NCBI GenBank assembly: GCA_903926465.1
Contig: CAIYJE010000031.1
Coordinates: forward strand, 39,147 to 103,146
DNA length: 64,000 nt
Direction: 5' to 3'
Source of the DNA: an uncultured Planctomycetales bacterium
GTDB lineage: Bacteria > Planctomycetota > Planctomycetia > Isosphaerales > Isosphaeraceae
Every line of letters starts with the position of its first letter. Within the stretch, counting starts at the first letter, position 1. The notes under the pieces are model-generated. The model did not search any database, was not told where the DNA came from, and saw nothing but the letters and a program-made list of their open reading frames with translations. Below, one piece after another: positions 9,022 to 16,304 of the stretch. The position numbers and the translations under genes were made by a program.

Positions 9022-10287
9022 TCAGTCGCCCGAACCAATAACGACATCAGGGGTTGAGGCAACTTCAGAAGAGGGTTCGGTCTCGATGATCTGTTTCAGG
9101 TTCAGAGCGACCTGAACTGCGGCGTCGGGACGAGCCAACCGGAGCGAGTTCTGACGCATCTGTTCCAGACGCTCGCGATCCGCAAGCAGTCGATCAATCT
9201 TGAAAGTCAGGGCTGGCATATTATTGCACCTGATCGCACAACCTTGCTCAAGAAGGTGATCACTGTTTCGCTCCTCCTGACCAGGAATCGGATTCACAAT
9301 CACCCAGACCAGTCCGCTGGCCAGAGACTCGCACATTGTCATCCCGCCAGGCTTTCCAACAATCAGATCACTGGCCGCCATGTACTCATGCATGACTGAG
9401 GTGTACCCCACCACCTTGAGGTTCACCAGCGGGTGGTCCGCCGTCTCGGCGGCTATCGCTTCCAGACGCTGTTTGAGAACGGCGTTCTTTCCGCAAACGG
9501 CAATCACCTGTGCCGGATGCTCAAGCCGCATCAGCCGTGAAATGATCGTGTCTACCCGTCCCACGCCATAGCCGCCTGCCGAGGTGAGGATGGTTGGCAA
9601 CTGGGGATCCAGGCCATGTTTGAGCCGCATACTCTGGCGATCGGGAAGCTGAGAAAAAGCCGGATCGATGGGAATTCCGGTAACTTTGACTCGCTCGGCC
9701 GGAATCCCAATTTCCTGGAGATGGACGCGGGTTTCTTCAAGCGCAACGAAGTATTGCTCGAAATTCTCGCAGAGCCAAAGTGCGTGGACGTCAAAATCCG
9801 TAATGATGATAGCCTGGCGGATGCGGAGCGGATTCTTCTTACGACCGTTGAGCCAGGAGATGATCTCGGCGGGAAGTGAGTGAGTGCAAAGCACCACATC
9901 TGGCCGAAGGCGCTGGATCAGGCGGATGAACGGCCCCACATGAAGCCGGTCAAACGCGAGTTTGCGTTGATTACCTTTCCAGGGTTTATCAAGCTGGTCA
10001 TACAGCCAGCCCAGAACCTCTGGCATGTTGGTCATCATGTCGATGTACATCTTGGAGTACACCGTTTTGAAGAGCGGGTTGGTGTAGTCGAGAATATCGA
10101 CGTGCGAGATGTCCCACTCATACCCAAGGTGACGGCACGCACGTTCGACGGCCTGGCCGCACCGGAAGTGGGCGTGTCCGGCCGAAGCCGAAAGGATCAG
10201 AAGTCGTGGCCGGCCGCCCACCTGATCGCTCACGTCATTCTCTTTCTTTGCGATGGGAACTGGAGATTTCATCGGCAAGGATTTCAC
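9022..10287 (-). CDS. MGDG synthase/diacylglycerol glucosyltransferase-like GT28 glycosyltransferase
   Basis: A 421-residue GT-B glycosyltransferase. After a short N-terminal extension it has LLILSASAGHAHFRCGQAV, the nucleotide-binding loop of the MurG/MGDG-synthase family. Later come PDVVLCTHSLPAEIIS, IITDFDVHALW and the C-terminal donor-site segment MAASDLIVGKPGGMTMCESLASGL with INPIPGQEERNS. This arrangement fits monogalactosyl- or glucosyl-diacylglycerol synthases rather than MurG, whose motifs differ. The predicted role is transfer of a hexose from a UDP-sugar to diacylglycerol at the cytoplasmic face of the membrane. The donor sugar is not determined. It sits directly upstream of eda (8-base gap). 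Confidence 0.82.
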   Translation of the reverse strand: MKSLPMKSPVPIAKKENDVSDQVGGRPRLLILSASAGHAHFRCGQAVERACRHLGYEWDISHVDILDYTNPLFKTVYSKMYIDMMTNMPEVLGWLYDQLDKPWKGNQRKLAFDRLHVGPFIRLIQRLRPDVVLCTHSLPAEIISWLNGRKKNPLRIRQAIIITDFDVHALWLCENFEQYFVALEETRVHLQEIGIPAERVKVTGIPIDPAFSQLPDRQSMRLKHGLDPQLPTILTSAGGYGVGRVDTIISRLMRLEHPAQVIAVCGKNAVLKQRLEAIAAETADHPLVNLKVVGYTSVMHEYMAASDLIVGKPGGMTMCESLASGLVWVIVNPIPGQEERNSDHLLEQGCAIRCNNMPALTFKIDRLLADRERLEQMRQNSLRLARPDAAVQVALNLKQIIETEPSSEVASTPDVVIGSGD

Positions 10288-10591
10288 GGGTCGCCAAGTC
10301 TGTCATCGCTGCCAAAACCGCAGCAGGCAGTCTCCACACTCGCTGAGCGGGTCTCCGTTTTGATCTCAGGTCCTCACTCACAGTACTCCAAGCTGGCACC
10401 AGCCGACCGCTCCAAATCTTGATCGAACCCCAGGCATTGAGATCCGTTTTCAGCACCATGACTGCGCTGGGCACGCCGTTCTGGCCCGATTCGGTAAGAT
10501 GGCAAGCGGAACCCAATCCACCAGCCGACCACATCCCACCCTAACCAGTCGCCAAGTGTCCACTAAAACAAATCCGCAAGACCGAAATTCC

Positions 10592-11020
10592 ATGGAAAAT
10601 CCTGAACTGAAGGACCGAGCCCCAGCCAGTACCCGGCCCGACCGGGTTCGAGACCACCTGGCGAACGAGCGTACCTATCTGGCCTGGATCCGGACAGCAC
10701 TCGCATTACTCGGGCTTGGCTTCGTACTGGCACGCATGGGCCTGTTTCTGCACGACCTGCTCGATGGCAAGGAGGGATCGACTTCCCAAGGGTATTCCGG
10801 CTCACCGTTCATGACAACCGGCATTGTCATCTGCGTACTGGGAACGGTGCTGGCTCTCTGGTCAGGCTTTCATTATCGCCGGAACCGAGTCAGCATTGAC
10901 CAAACTGAGTACCGCCCGCCAGATCGCACAATCTACACGATCACCGTGATTGTCGTAATCGGGGGAATTCTGATCGTGGGCTTGTTACTGGCGCGGCATG
11001 GACTTTCGTTCTCAAGCTAA
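10592..11020 (+). CDS. DUF202 (YidH-like) membrane protein
   Basis: A 142-residue membrane protein that starts at the ATG at 10592 (earlier in-frame codons add an unlikely hydrophilic leader). The first 30 residues are polar, followed by DHLANERTYLAWIRTALAL, the DUF202 hallmark, and three hydrophobic segments (about residues 37-60, 72-95 and 112-135). Family function is unknown. It is convergent with the next membrane-protein gene, with only 7 bases between stops. Confidence 0.85.
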   Translation: MENPELKDRAPASTRPDRVRDHLANERTYLAWIRTALALLGLGFVLARMGLFLHDLLDGKEGSTSQGYSGSPFMTTGIVICVLGTVLALWSGFHYRRNRVSIDQTEYRPPDRTIYTITVIVVIGGILIVGLLLARHGLSFSS

Positions 11021-11027
11021 TTGTTGT

Positions 11028-11510
11028 TCAAGCTTCGACCTTGAGCATCAGGCTGCACTGGAAGAGCAACAGAAGCGAGTGAGCGGTCCACACCACCGTT
11101 CGAAACCAGTTCGAGACCACAAGCCAGCGATGGGCAGACTCTGTGAACTCGGCACCCAACCGATCATGCAAGGGAACCTGAATCAACATGGTGGAACCCC
11201 AGACCAGGGTTACAAGCACAAGCCCGGCCCAGTTGAACACGCCTTGCTGACCAGAGCCCCGCAGGTACACCAGGGCTACCGAAGCGGCAAGCTCTACCAA
11301 CATGGGCGGGGCAACCACCCAGCCGGTCCGCTCCGTATGCAAATTGTGGTACGCCCGGAACTCTGACCCGCCAACTTGGCCCATGAGCGGGTAATGCACA
11401 ACCTGCACAAACCAGATGACCCCCGTCATGAACAAACTTGCTGCAAACGCACTCAACAGCAACCATCGGTAAGCCAGTAAATCCATGACTTCCTCTATAA
11501 CGTCCATCAA
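11028..11510 (-). CDS. Four-helix integral membrane protein, unknown function
   Basis: A 160-residue hydrophobic protein with about four membrane spans. Conserved-looking polar positions lie between them: VIWFVQVVHYPLMGQVG, FRAYHNLHTERTGWVVAPPMLVEL and VPLHDRLGAEF. The YHxxH arrangement between helices 1 and 2 could bind metal or haem, but this is speculation. It is the last gene of a minus-strand run (regulator, sigma factor, Xer recombinase, this gene), lying 61 bp from the Xer gene. No family name can be given with certainty. Confidence 0.7.
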   Translation of the reverse strand: MMDVIEEVMDLLAYRWLLLSAFAASLFMTGVIWFVQVVHYPLMGQVGGSEFRAYHNLHTERTGWVVAPPMLVELAASVALVYLRGSGQQGVFNWAGLVLVTLVWGSTMLIQVPLHDRLGAEFTESAHRWLVVSNWFRTVVWTAHSLLLLFQCSLMLKVEA

Positions 11511-11571
11511 AAAGCCTGAGGAATCCGTCCTGGTGAACGTCTACGCCTTCCCACCTTGATCGCGTGCAAGA

Positions 11572-12579
11572 TCAGGAGTCAGCCGATTCCAGCTTGGTGG
11601 TCCGACTGCGTGGGTGGCAGTTCTTGTGCACTTGTAGCAGGCGACTCATTTCCACTCGCGTGTAAATTTGAGTGGTCGCAATGGAAGCGTGCCCCAGAAT
11701 TTCTTGAACCACCCGCAGGTCTGCCCCGCCAGCCAGCATGTGGGTGGCAAAGCTATGCCTGAGCGTGTGAGGGCTCACCCCCTGGGTCAGGCCCAGGCGA
11801 CTAGCGTGCTGAGTGACCACCCGCCAAAGTCCCACTCTTGAAAGGGGTAGACCACGACGGGTAACAAAAACTTTCGGACCCGCCTGAGTTTTCATCAACG
11901 CCGGTCGATCCTTCTCAAGATAACGAGTCAGAGCCGTACACGCACGATCTCCCAAAGGAACAATCCGCTGCTTGTTCCCCTTGCCAATACAGCGCAGGAT
12001 TTTGTTCCGCAAATCAAAATCCGAGAGCGTTGAGCTTACAACTTCCGAGGCGCGACAGCCGGTAGCATAGAGCGTTTCGAGCAGGGCGCGGTCTCGACTC
12101 CCCAGGTGCGTCTGTGGGTCCGGAGAATCCAGCAGGCGTTCAACCGTGGCAGGATTGAGAACCGTCGGCAGTCGATCCCAAACGGCAGGGGCCGTCAGAA
12201 GACGCGCCAGGTTTTCCGTCAAAAGCCCTTCCAGCACCAGATACCGAAAAAACGTGGAAAGGCTGGCAAGATGCCGGTTAACGCTGGCCGGTGAGAGTCC
12301 ACGATTGGAAAGGCTGATCACGTAGCCCGAAAGAGTATCCACGTCGAGCTGATCGATTGGTCCGATCATGACGGACTTGCGCCAGTTCGAAAATCGCAGT
12401 ACATCCGAGCGGTAAGCGGCCAGCGTGTTTGGCGAAACCCCACACTCGGCCATCAGATAGTACAGAAACGGGCCAACAGGATCGGAGTTGGGTGTCGGCC
12501 TGCGCGAGAGAGGAAGCCGATGGAGAGTCATAGGGTTACCAGGTACGGAGAACAATCCGCGTAGGTTTCTATGAAGCAT
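11572..12579 (-). CDS. Xer-type tyrosine recombinase
   Basis: A 335-residue XerC/XerD-like site-specific recombinase. The N-terminal SAM-like core-binding domain spans about residues 30-130 (SPNTLAAYRSDVLRF, SPASVNRHLASLSTFFRYL). The catalytic domain has every expected residue: Arg176 in ATGCRASEV, Lys200 in IGKGNKQRIVPL, His271 and Arg274 in HTLRHSFATH, His297 in ILGHASI and the nucleophile Tyr306 in QIYTRV. It is expected to resolve chromosome dimers at dif with a partner; no partner or dif site is in the window. Met17 is an alternative start, since neither start has a clear ribosome binding site. It lies 29 bp after the sigma-factor gene, so the two are probably co-transcribed. Confidence 0.9.
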   Translation of the reverse strand: MLHRNLRGLFSVPGNPMTLHRLPLSRRPTPNSDPVGPFLYYLMAECGVSPNTLAAYRSDVLRFSNWRKSVMIGPIDQLDVDTLSGYVISLSNRGLSPASVNRHLASLSTFFRYLVLEGLLTENLARLLTAPAVWDRLPTVLNPATVERLLDSPDPQTHLGSRDRALLETLYATGCRASEVVSSTLSDFDLRNKILRCIGKGNKQRIVPLGDRACTALTRYLEKDRPALMKTQAGPKVFVTRRGLPLSRVGLWRVVTQHASRLGLTQGVSPHTLRHSFATHMLAGGADLRVVQEILGHASIATTQIYTRVEMSRLLQVHKNCHPRSRTTKLESADS

Positions 12580-12608
12580 CGGCCAATTTTGACTTCAAAC
12601 TGATCTTT

Positions 12609-13598
12609 TCACACAGCGGCCAGTGTGTCTTCCAGCACGCCCCCCTCCAGGGCTGCAGCACGAAGCTTGACCAGGGCACGATCCTGGATTTGGCGAACTC
12701 GTTCCTTGGAGACCGACATCACTTTTCCAACCTGGCTCAGTGACATCTTTGCTTTCCCGCTCAGCCCAAAACGGAGTTCAAGAACTTCTTGTTCCCTGGG
12801 GCGAAGGCAAGAGAGCAACTTGTTGACGGTTTCATCCATATCGACATCGTCGGTCTTGTCTCCATCCGGATCACTCATCAACTGCAGAAGACTGAAGTTC
12901 GATTCGGAATCGATGGTGGCATTCAAAGAAACCGTTGGGCGGGTGGCCGCATGAATCCGCTGGATCACTTCGGAGGAAACAGAGTCCGATTGAGAGATTC
13001 CGCGTGTTGATGGGATAACAGACCCATCGGCATCGAAGGTTTCCTGATTCTGGGCGAGCTGTCGAAGGTGCCTGGGGCTCAGACGAACTGGATAAGCTCC
13101 AGCCGCCACCGCCCGCTGAATGGCCTGGCGGATCCACCAGGTGGCGTAGGTTGCTAGCTTGGTTTCGTGCGTCAGGTTGAACCGATCAATGGCTTCAAGC
13201 AAACCACAGAACCCTTCCTGCACCAAGTCTGAGTAAGAGACGCCGCGGTCTCGAAACCGCTTGGCCACGTGGGCAACCAGTCGCATGTTGGCCAGAGCAA
13301 TCCGGGTGCGAAGCTGCGTGTACTGCTGATAAACCAGCCCAAGCCGGGCTTGCGAAGCCCCCTGCTGTGCGGCTCTAGTGTAATAATTGGCAATCGACTC
13401 GCTGACAGCCTGGGGATCATCCACATCTTCTGGAGGTAAGAAACCCGGAATCTGAGAGAGCGCCTCTCCGAGTTTCGCTTTACAACCGGCGAGTTCCCTG
13501 AGGAGTTCGCGTTCTTCCTTGGCCGTCAGGAGACGAGTCTCAAGGCAATCCAGGGCGGCAAGAGACTCACGATCATCGTTTCTGCGTTGAACTTGCAT
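12609..13598 (-). CDS. Sigma-70 family RNA polymerase sigma factor (RpoD-like, non-primary)
   Basis: A 329-residue sigma factor. Region 2 is clear ([53 protein letters not shown]), followed by a diverged region 3. Region 4 reads LRPREQEVLELRFGLSG and SLSQVGKVMSVSKERVRQI, a DNA-binding helix-turn-helix. Region 1.1 is absent and the region 2-4 linker is unlike that of the rpoD gene at 30.3 kb, so it is an alternative (group 2/3-like) factor. The ATG at 13598 has AAGGA about 8 bases upstream and is preferred to the codon at 13625. It follows the cobalamin-type regulator gene by 56 bp, which suggests the regulator controls or accompanies it. Confidence 0.9.
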   Translation of the reverse strand: MQVQRRNDDRESLAALDCLETRLLTAKEERELLRELAGCKAKLGEALSQIPGFLPPEDVDDPQAVSESIANYYTRAAQQGASQARLGLVYQQYTQLRTRIALANMRLVAHVAKRFRDRGVSYSDLVQEGFCGLLEAIDRFNLTHETKLATYATWWIRQAIQRAVAAGAYPVRLSPRHLRQLAQNQETFDADGSVIPSTRGISQSDSVSSEVIQRIHAATRPTVSLNATIDSESNFSLLQLMSDPDGDKTDDVDMDETVNKLLSCLRPREQEVLELRFGLSGKAKMSLSQVGKVMSVSKERVRQIQDRALVKLRAAALEGGVLEDTLAAV

Positions 13599-13654
13599 CA
13601 GAAGGTCCTTGCGACAGTGGTTCAAAGCCAGAGCGCTACGAGAATTGAGGAAGA

Positions 13655-14605
13655 TCAGGCCGTTTGAGAAATTGCGAGGGAGGGAACCGATCGCTCCACC
13701 TTGCGAGGATGAAGCAGCCGTGAGAATTGCACGAGATCACCGATCCGGTCGCCAAACGCAGCACAAGGAAGGCTTTCACGGATTGCTAATCCGAGCGCTT
13801 GCCCACCCATCACCACTGGCACATAAAACCGGGCGGCAATCTCAGCGAAGTTGAGATAGCTCTGAATGAATTGGTCTGGATTCTCCAGATGCGAGATCGT
13901 TAACCAGACCATCCGTGGTCGATACTGCTCCACCGCCCTGCCAAGGGAGTCAAGCGGTAGATTTGCGCCAAGATTGATCACATCCCAGCCATCAGCACGC
14001 AGGCAAAACTCGCAGAGTAATCCCGAGATCGTGTAAGGATCATCTTCCGGAGCACACCCGAGTGCGAGTGGACCGGCAGGAGTTCCTGTTTCACGGTTTT
14101 TTTGTTCAAACAGACGATTCTGCTCCAGCAAGATCCCTTCAAGAATTCGGCTGGCTCGGTGTTCCTGATAAATGTCCAGCGTACCTGCTCGCCAGGCCTC
14201 GCCAAGCTGCACGAGTGCAGGATGGATCAGGTGATCAGCGATTTCAATCGAATCACCAGCCCGCCCGACCAGGCCCTGAATGATCGCCCGGACCTCAGAC
14301 TCAGCACCATGGGTCAAGGCGGCCAAGAGCCGCCCCACCAAGGTGGAATCCGTAACCGTGTTGGAGGCCGTTTGACCAAACTGCCGGTTGGAAGCCACCC
14401 ACCGTTCGAGCTCGCCTTGCAAAGGCAAACCGCGTTCACACGCATACTGATAAACAATATCAGGGCTGACCAGACGATGCTTGCCACAGGTCCGAGCTGC
14501 CTGGATCAAGCCGCCATCAATCAGCCGCTTGACCGTGCTCACGCTCAACCCCAGTGACTCAGCCACCTGGGTTGTCTTCCACAACAGTAAACCTGGCTTG
14601 GCCAC
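13655..14605 (-). CDS. MerR-type regulator with CarH-like cobalamin-binding domain
   Basis: A 316-residue regulator. Residues 8-60 form a MerR/excisionase helix-turn-helix (TTQVAESLGLSVSTVKRLID). A four-helix cap follows, containing W138-x9-E148-H149, the motif that shields the upper face of adenosylcobalamin in CarH photoreceptors. The C-terminal Rossmann domain (residues 180-300) is of the B12-binding type. The lower-ligand motif, normally ExHxxG, reads D189-P-Y191-T-I-S194, so the axial His appears replaced by Tyr. The GTG at 14605 is preferred to the ATG at 14719 because GGAG lies 9 bases upstream and the extra leader is unconserved-looking. CarH/LitR proteins repress light-induced genes; whether this one still binds B12 is open. 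Confidence 0.85.
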   Translation of the reverse strand: MAKPGLLLWKTTQVAESLGLSVSTVKRLIDGGLIQAARTCGKHRLVSPDIVYQYACERGLPLQGELERWVASNRQFGQTASNTVTDSTLVGRLLAALTHGAESEVRAIIQGLVGRAGDSIEIADHLIHPALVQLGEAWRAGTLDIYQEHRASRILEGILLEQNRLFEQKNRETGTPAGPLALGCAPEDDPYTISGLLCEFCLRADGWDVINLGANLPLDSLGRAVEQYRPRMVWLTISHLENPDQFIQSYLNFAEIAARFYVPVVMGGQALGLAIRESLPCAAFGDRIGDLVQFSRLLHPRKVERSVPSLAISQTA

Positions 14606-14642
14606 GATTCGTAGCTCCAAGAAAACGAGCAGAAGACAAAAT

Positions 14643-14656
14643 GAACGTTTTGGACG
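14643..14656. promoter_or_regulatory. Candidate operator, proximal copy
   Basis: GAACGTTTTGGACG lies 38-51 bases upstream of the regulator's GTG start and matches the copy at 14761-14774 in 13 of 14 bases. A shorter GAACGATT follows at 14661. The position fits autoregulation by the adjacent MerR-type protein, which is an inference. Confidence 0.4.
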
Positions 14657-14760
14657 AATTGAACGATTTAACAATATCCCAAGACTCGCCCCCATGCAAG
14701 AGATCGCCGCAATTTTCATAGAAAAAGAAGCACGGATGAACGATTACCACCAGGCCGAAT

Positions 14761-14774
14761 GACCGTTTTGGACG
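14761..14774. promoter_or_regulatory. Candidate operator, distal copy
   Basis: GACCGTTTTGGACG is a 13-of-14 match to 14643-14656, 118 bases away and in the same orientation. It lies in the divergent spacer between the regulator and pyrE. Confidence 0.35.
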
Positions 14775-14916
14775 TTTAAGCAGTTCACCTCATCGGTTTC
14801 CCGGGGTTCTGCGGCTTGAGATCATCTAGCGAAGAGCCTGGAAGACTGCTACTTTCGCCGGCATTCTTTCAACCTGGTCATGGGCGTGAGCCGGTTCGAA
14901 CCTGGAGAACAGCACC

Positions 14917-15492
14917 TTGAGCGCATCATTTGATCGCAACGCACTCATTTCACTGCTCAAACGGGATTCCCTGAGGGTGGGCCAATTCACGCTCGCCAGC
15001 GGGCGAAGTTCGCATTATTACGTGGATGGCCGCCGCGTCACGCTTTCGGCCGAGGGGGCTCGGCTGATCGGTGCCGGGGTCATGGAGTTGCTGAAAAACT
15101 ACCCAGACGTTCAGGCGGTTGGTGGCCTGACCATGGGAGCCGATCCCATTGTGGGGGCCACCCTGGCTCTGGCCAGCTCGTTCGGACGAAGCGAATTGCG
15201 AGGTTTTCTGGTTCGCAAGGAGGCCAAAGATCACGGCACGGGCAAGCTGGTGGAAGGCCCACTTGAGCCAGGCATGACCGTGGTTGTGGTGGATGATGTG
15301 GCCACGACCGGCGGATCGTCCTTGAAGGCCGTTGAAGCGGTCCAGGCCATGGGCTGCAAGGTTGCCTGCGTAATTGCCGTGCTCGACCGCCTGGAGGGGG
15401 CAACGGCCAACTTCGCCAAGGTAAACCTGCCACTGCATACGCTGTGCACCATCAAAGACCTGGGCGTAGAGCCGCTTGCCCCCACCACTTGA
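14917..15492 (+). CDS. pyrE: Orotate phosphoribosyltransferase
   Basis: Converts orotate and PRPP to orotidine 5'-phosphate in pyrimidine synthesis. The 191-residue protein has LASGRSSHYYVDGRRVTL near residue 30, GGLTMGADPIVGATLAL, FLVRKEAKDHGTGK (the catalytic flexible loop with Lys residues) and the PRPP motif VVVVDDVATTGGSS. Translation begins at TTG 14917. Length is close to the family average (about 190-215). It is followed after 71 bp by a putative nuclease gene on the same strand. Confidence 0.93.
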   Translation: MSASFDRNALISLLKRDSLRVGQFTLASGRSSHYYVDGRRVTLSAEGARLIGAGVMELLKNYPDVQAVGGLTMGADPIVGATLALASSFGRSELRGFLVRKEAKDHGTGKLVEGPLEPGMTVVVVDDVATTGGSSLKAVEAVQAMGCKVACVIAVLDRLEGATANFAKVNLPLHTLCTIKDLGVEPLAPTT

Positions 15493-15563
15493 GTTTTGCC
15501 GGTCGGACTCCTCCGGGATGGCTTTGACCAAGGGATTGAACATGGCAAGGAGGCCATTCACCC

Positions 15564-16292
15564 ATGGAGCGATCACTTCATCGTCAGATCAAACTGCATT
15601 ACGGGTCAGATCCAGGCGGGCGGGTTGAGGCCTCGCTGGAGGGATATCGGATCGACGCCATTCGATCGGATGGCCTTCTGATCGAGGTCCAGTCTGGTGC
15701 GCTCAGCCCGCTCAGGGGCAAGATCAAGCGATTACTGGAACTCGGGCACCAGATCCGGGTGGTGAAACCGATCATTCTGACGCGCCGGATTGTTACGGTG
15801 GACCGCCGCTCTGGACGTACCCTGGCTTCACGTTTGAGTCCGAAACGGGGCCAGAAACTCGAAATCTTTGACGAACTTGTGGGGGTGGCCCGCTGGCTCT
15901 CTGAGCCAGGATTCAGTCTGGAGTTGCTGGAGGTGGCCATCGATGAGCATCGGATTGCGCGAAAACGACGTCCAGGGTATACGGTCAAGGACCGTAGCCT
16001 GGTCGATACCTTGGGATCGATTTTGCTAGAGACGCCCGAGGATCTCTGGGGCTTGCTGCCGGCCGCTGCGCTTCCGGGCGTGTTCACCACTCAAGACCTG
16101 GCCCTTGCGCTGGATCGCCCCCGACACTTCGCCCAAAAAGTGGCCTACTGTCTGAGAACCTCAGGTGCGGCCGAGGTCTGTGGCAAGGTCGGCAATTCTC
16201 AGTGCTATACCGCTCGAACCCACGCACCGATCAGGCACGAAGAACCGGCACACCTGGAACCGCTCGTCAGCAAATCCAGGCGCGCCGGCTAA
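15564..16292 (+). CDS. Putative PD-(D/E)XK-like protein, unknown role
   Basis: A 242-residue protein with a compact N-terminal alpha-beta segment: RQIKLHYG, then GYRIDAIRSDGLLIEVQSGAL and LRGKIKRLLELGHQIRVVKPI. The D...(I/L)IEVQSG spacing followed by a Lys-rich helix resembles the catalytic core of PD-(D/E)XK nucleases. The C-terminal half (TPEDLWGLLPAAALPGVFTTQDLALAL, AQKVAYCLRTSG) looks like a winged-helix DNA-binding module. I recall similar planctomycete proteins but no characterised member. Nuclease activity and any link to pyrE are inference. It converges with the large cytochrome gene, with 12 bases between stops. Confidence 0.6.
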   Translation: MERSLHRQIKLHYGSDPGGRVEASLEGYRIDAIRSDGLLIEVQSGALSPLRGKIKRLLELGHQIRVVKPIILTRRIVTVDRRSGRTLASRLSPKRGQKLEIFDELVGVARWLSEPGFSLELLEVAIDEHRIARKRRPGYTVKDRSLVDTLGSILLETPEDLWGLLPAAALPGVFTTQDLALALDRPRHFAQKVAYCLRTSGAAEVCGKVGNSQCYTARTHAPIRHEEPAHLEPLVSKSRRAG

Positions 16293-16304
16293 TCACGCGT
16301 TTGA

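Noticed and set aside
9380..9899. Frames antisense and out of frame within the glycosyltransferase gene
   Set aside because: Shadow frames of a gene whose own frame carries all family motifs.
10235..10534. 99-residue minus-strand frame upstream of the glycosyltransferase
   Set aside because: No motifs, overlaps the glycosyltransferase start region and the DUF202 upstream region.
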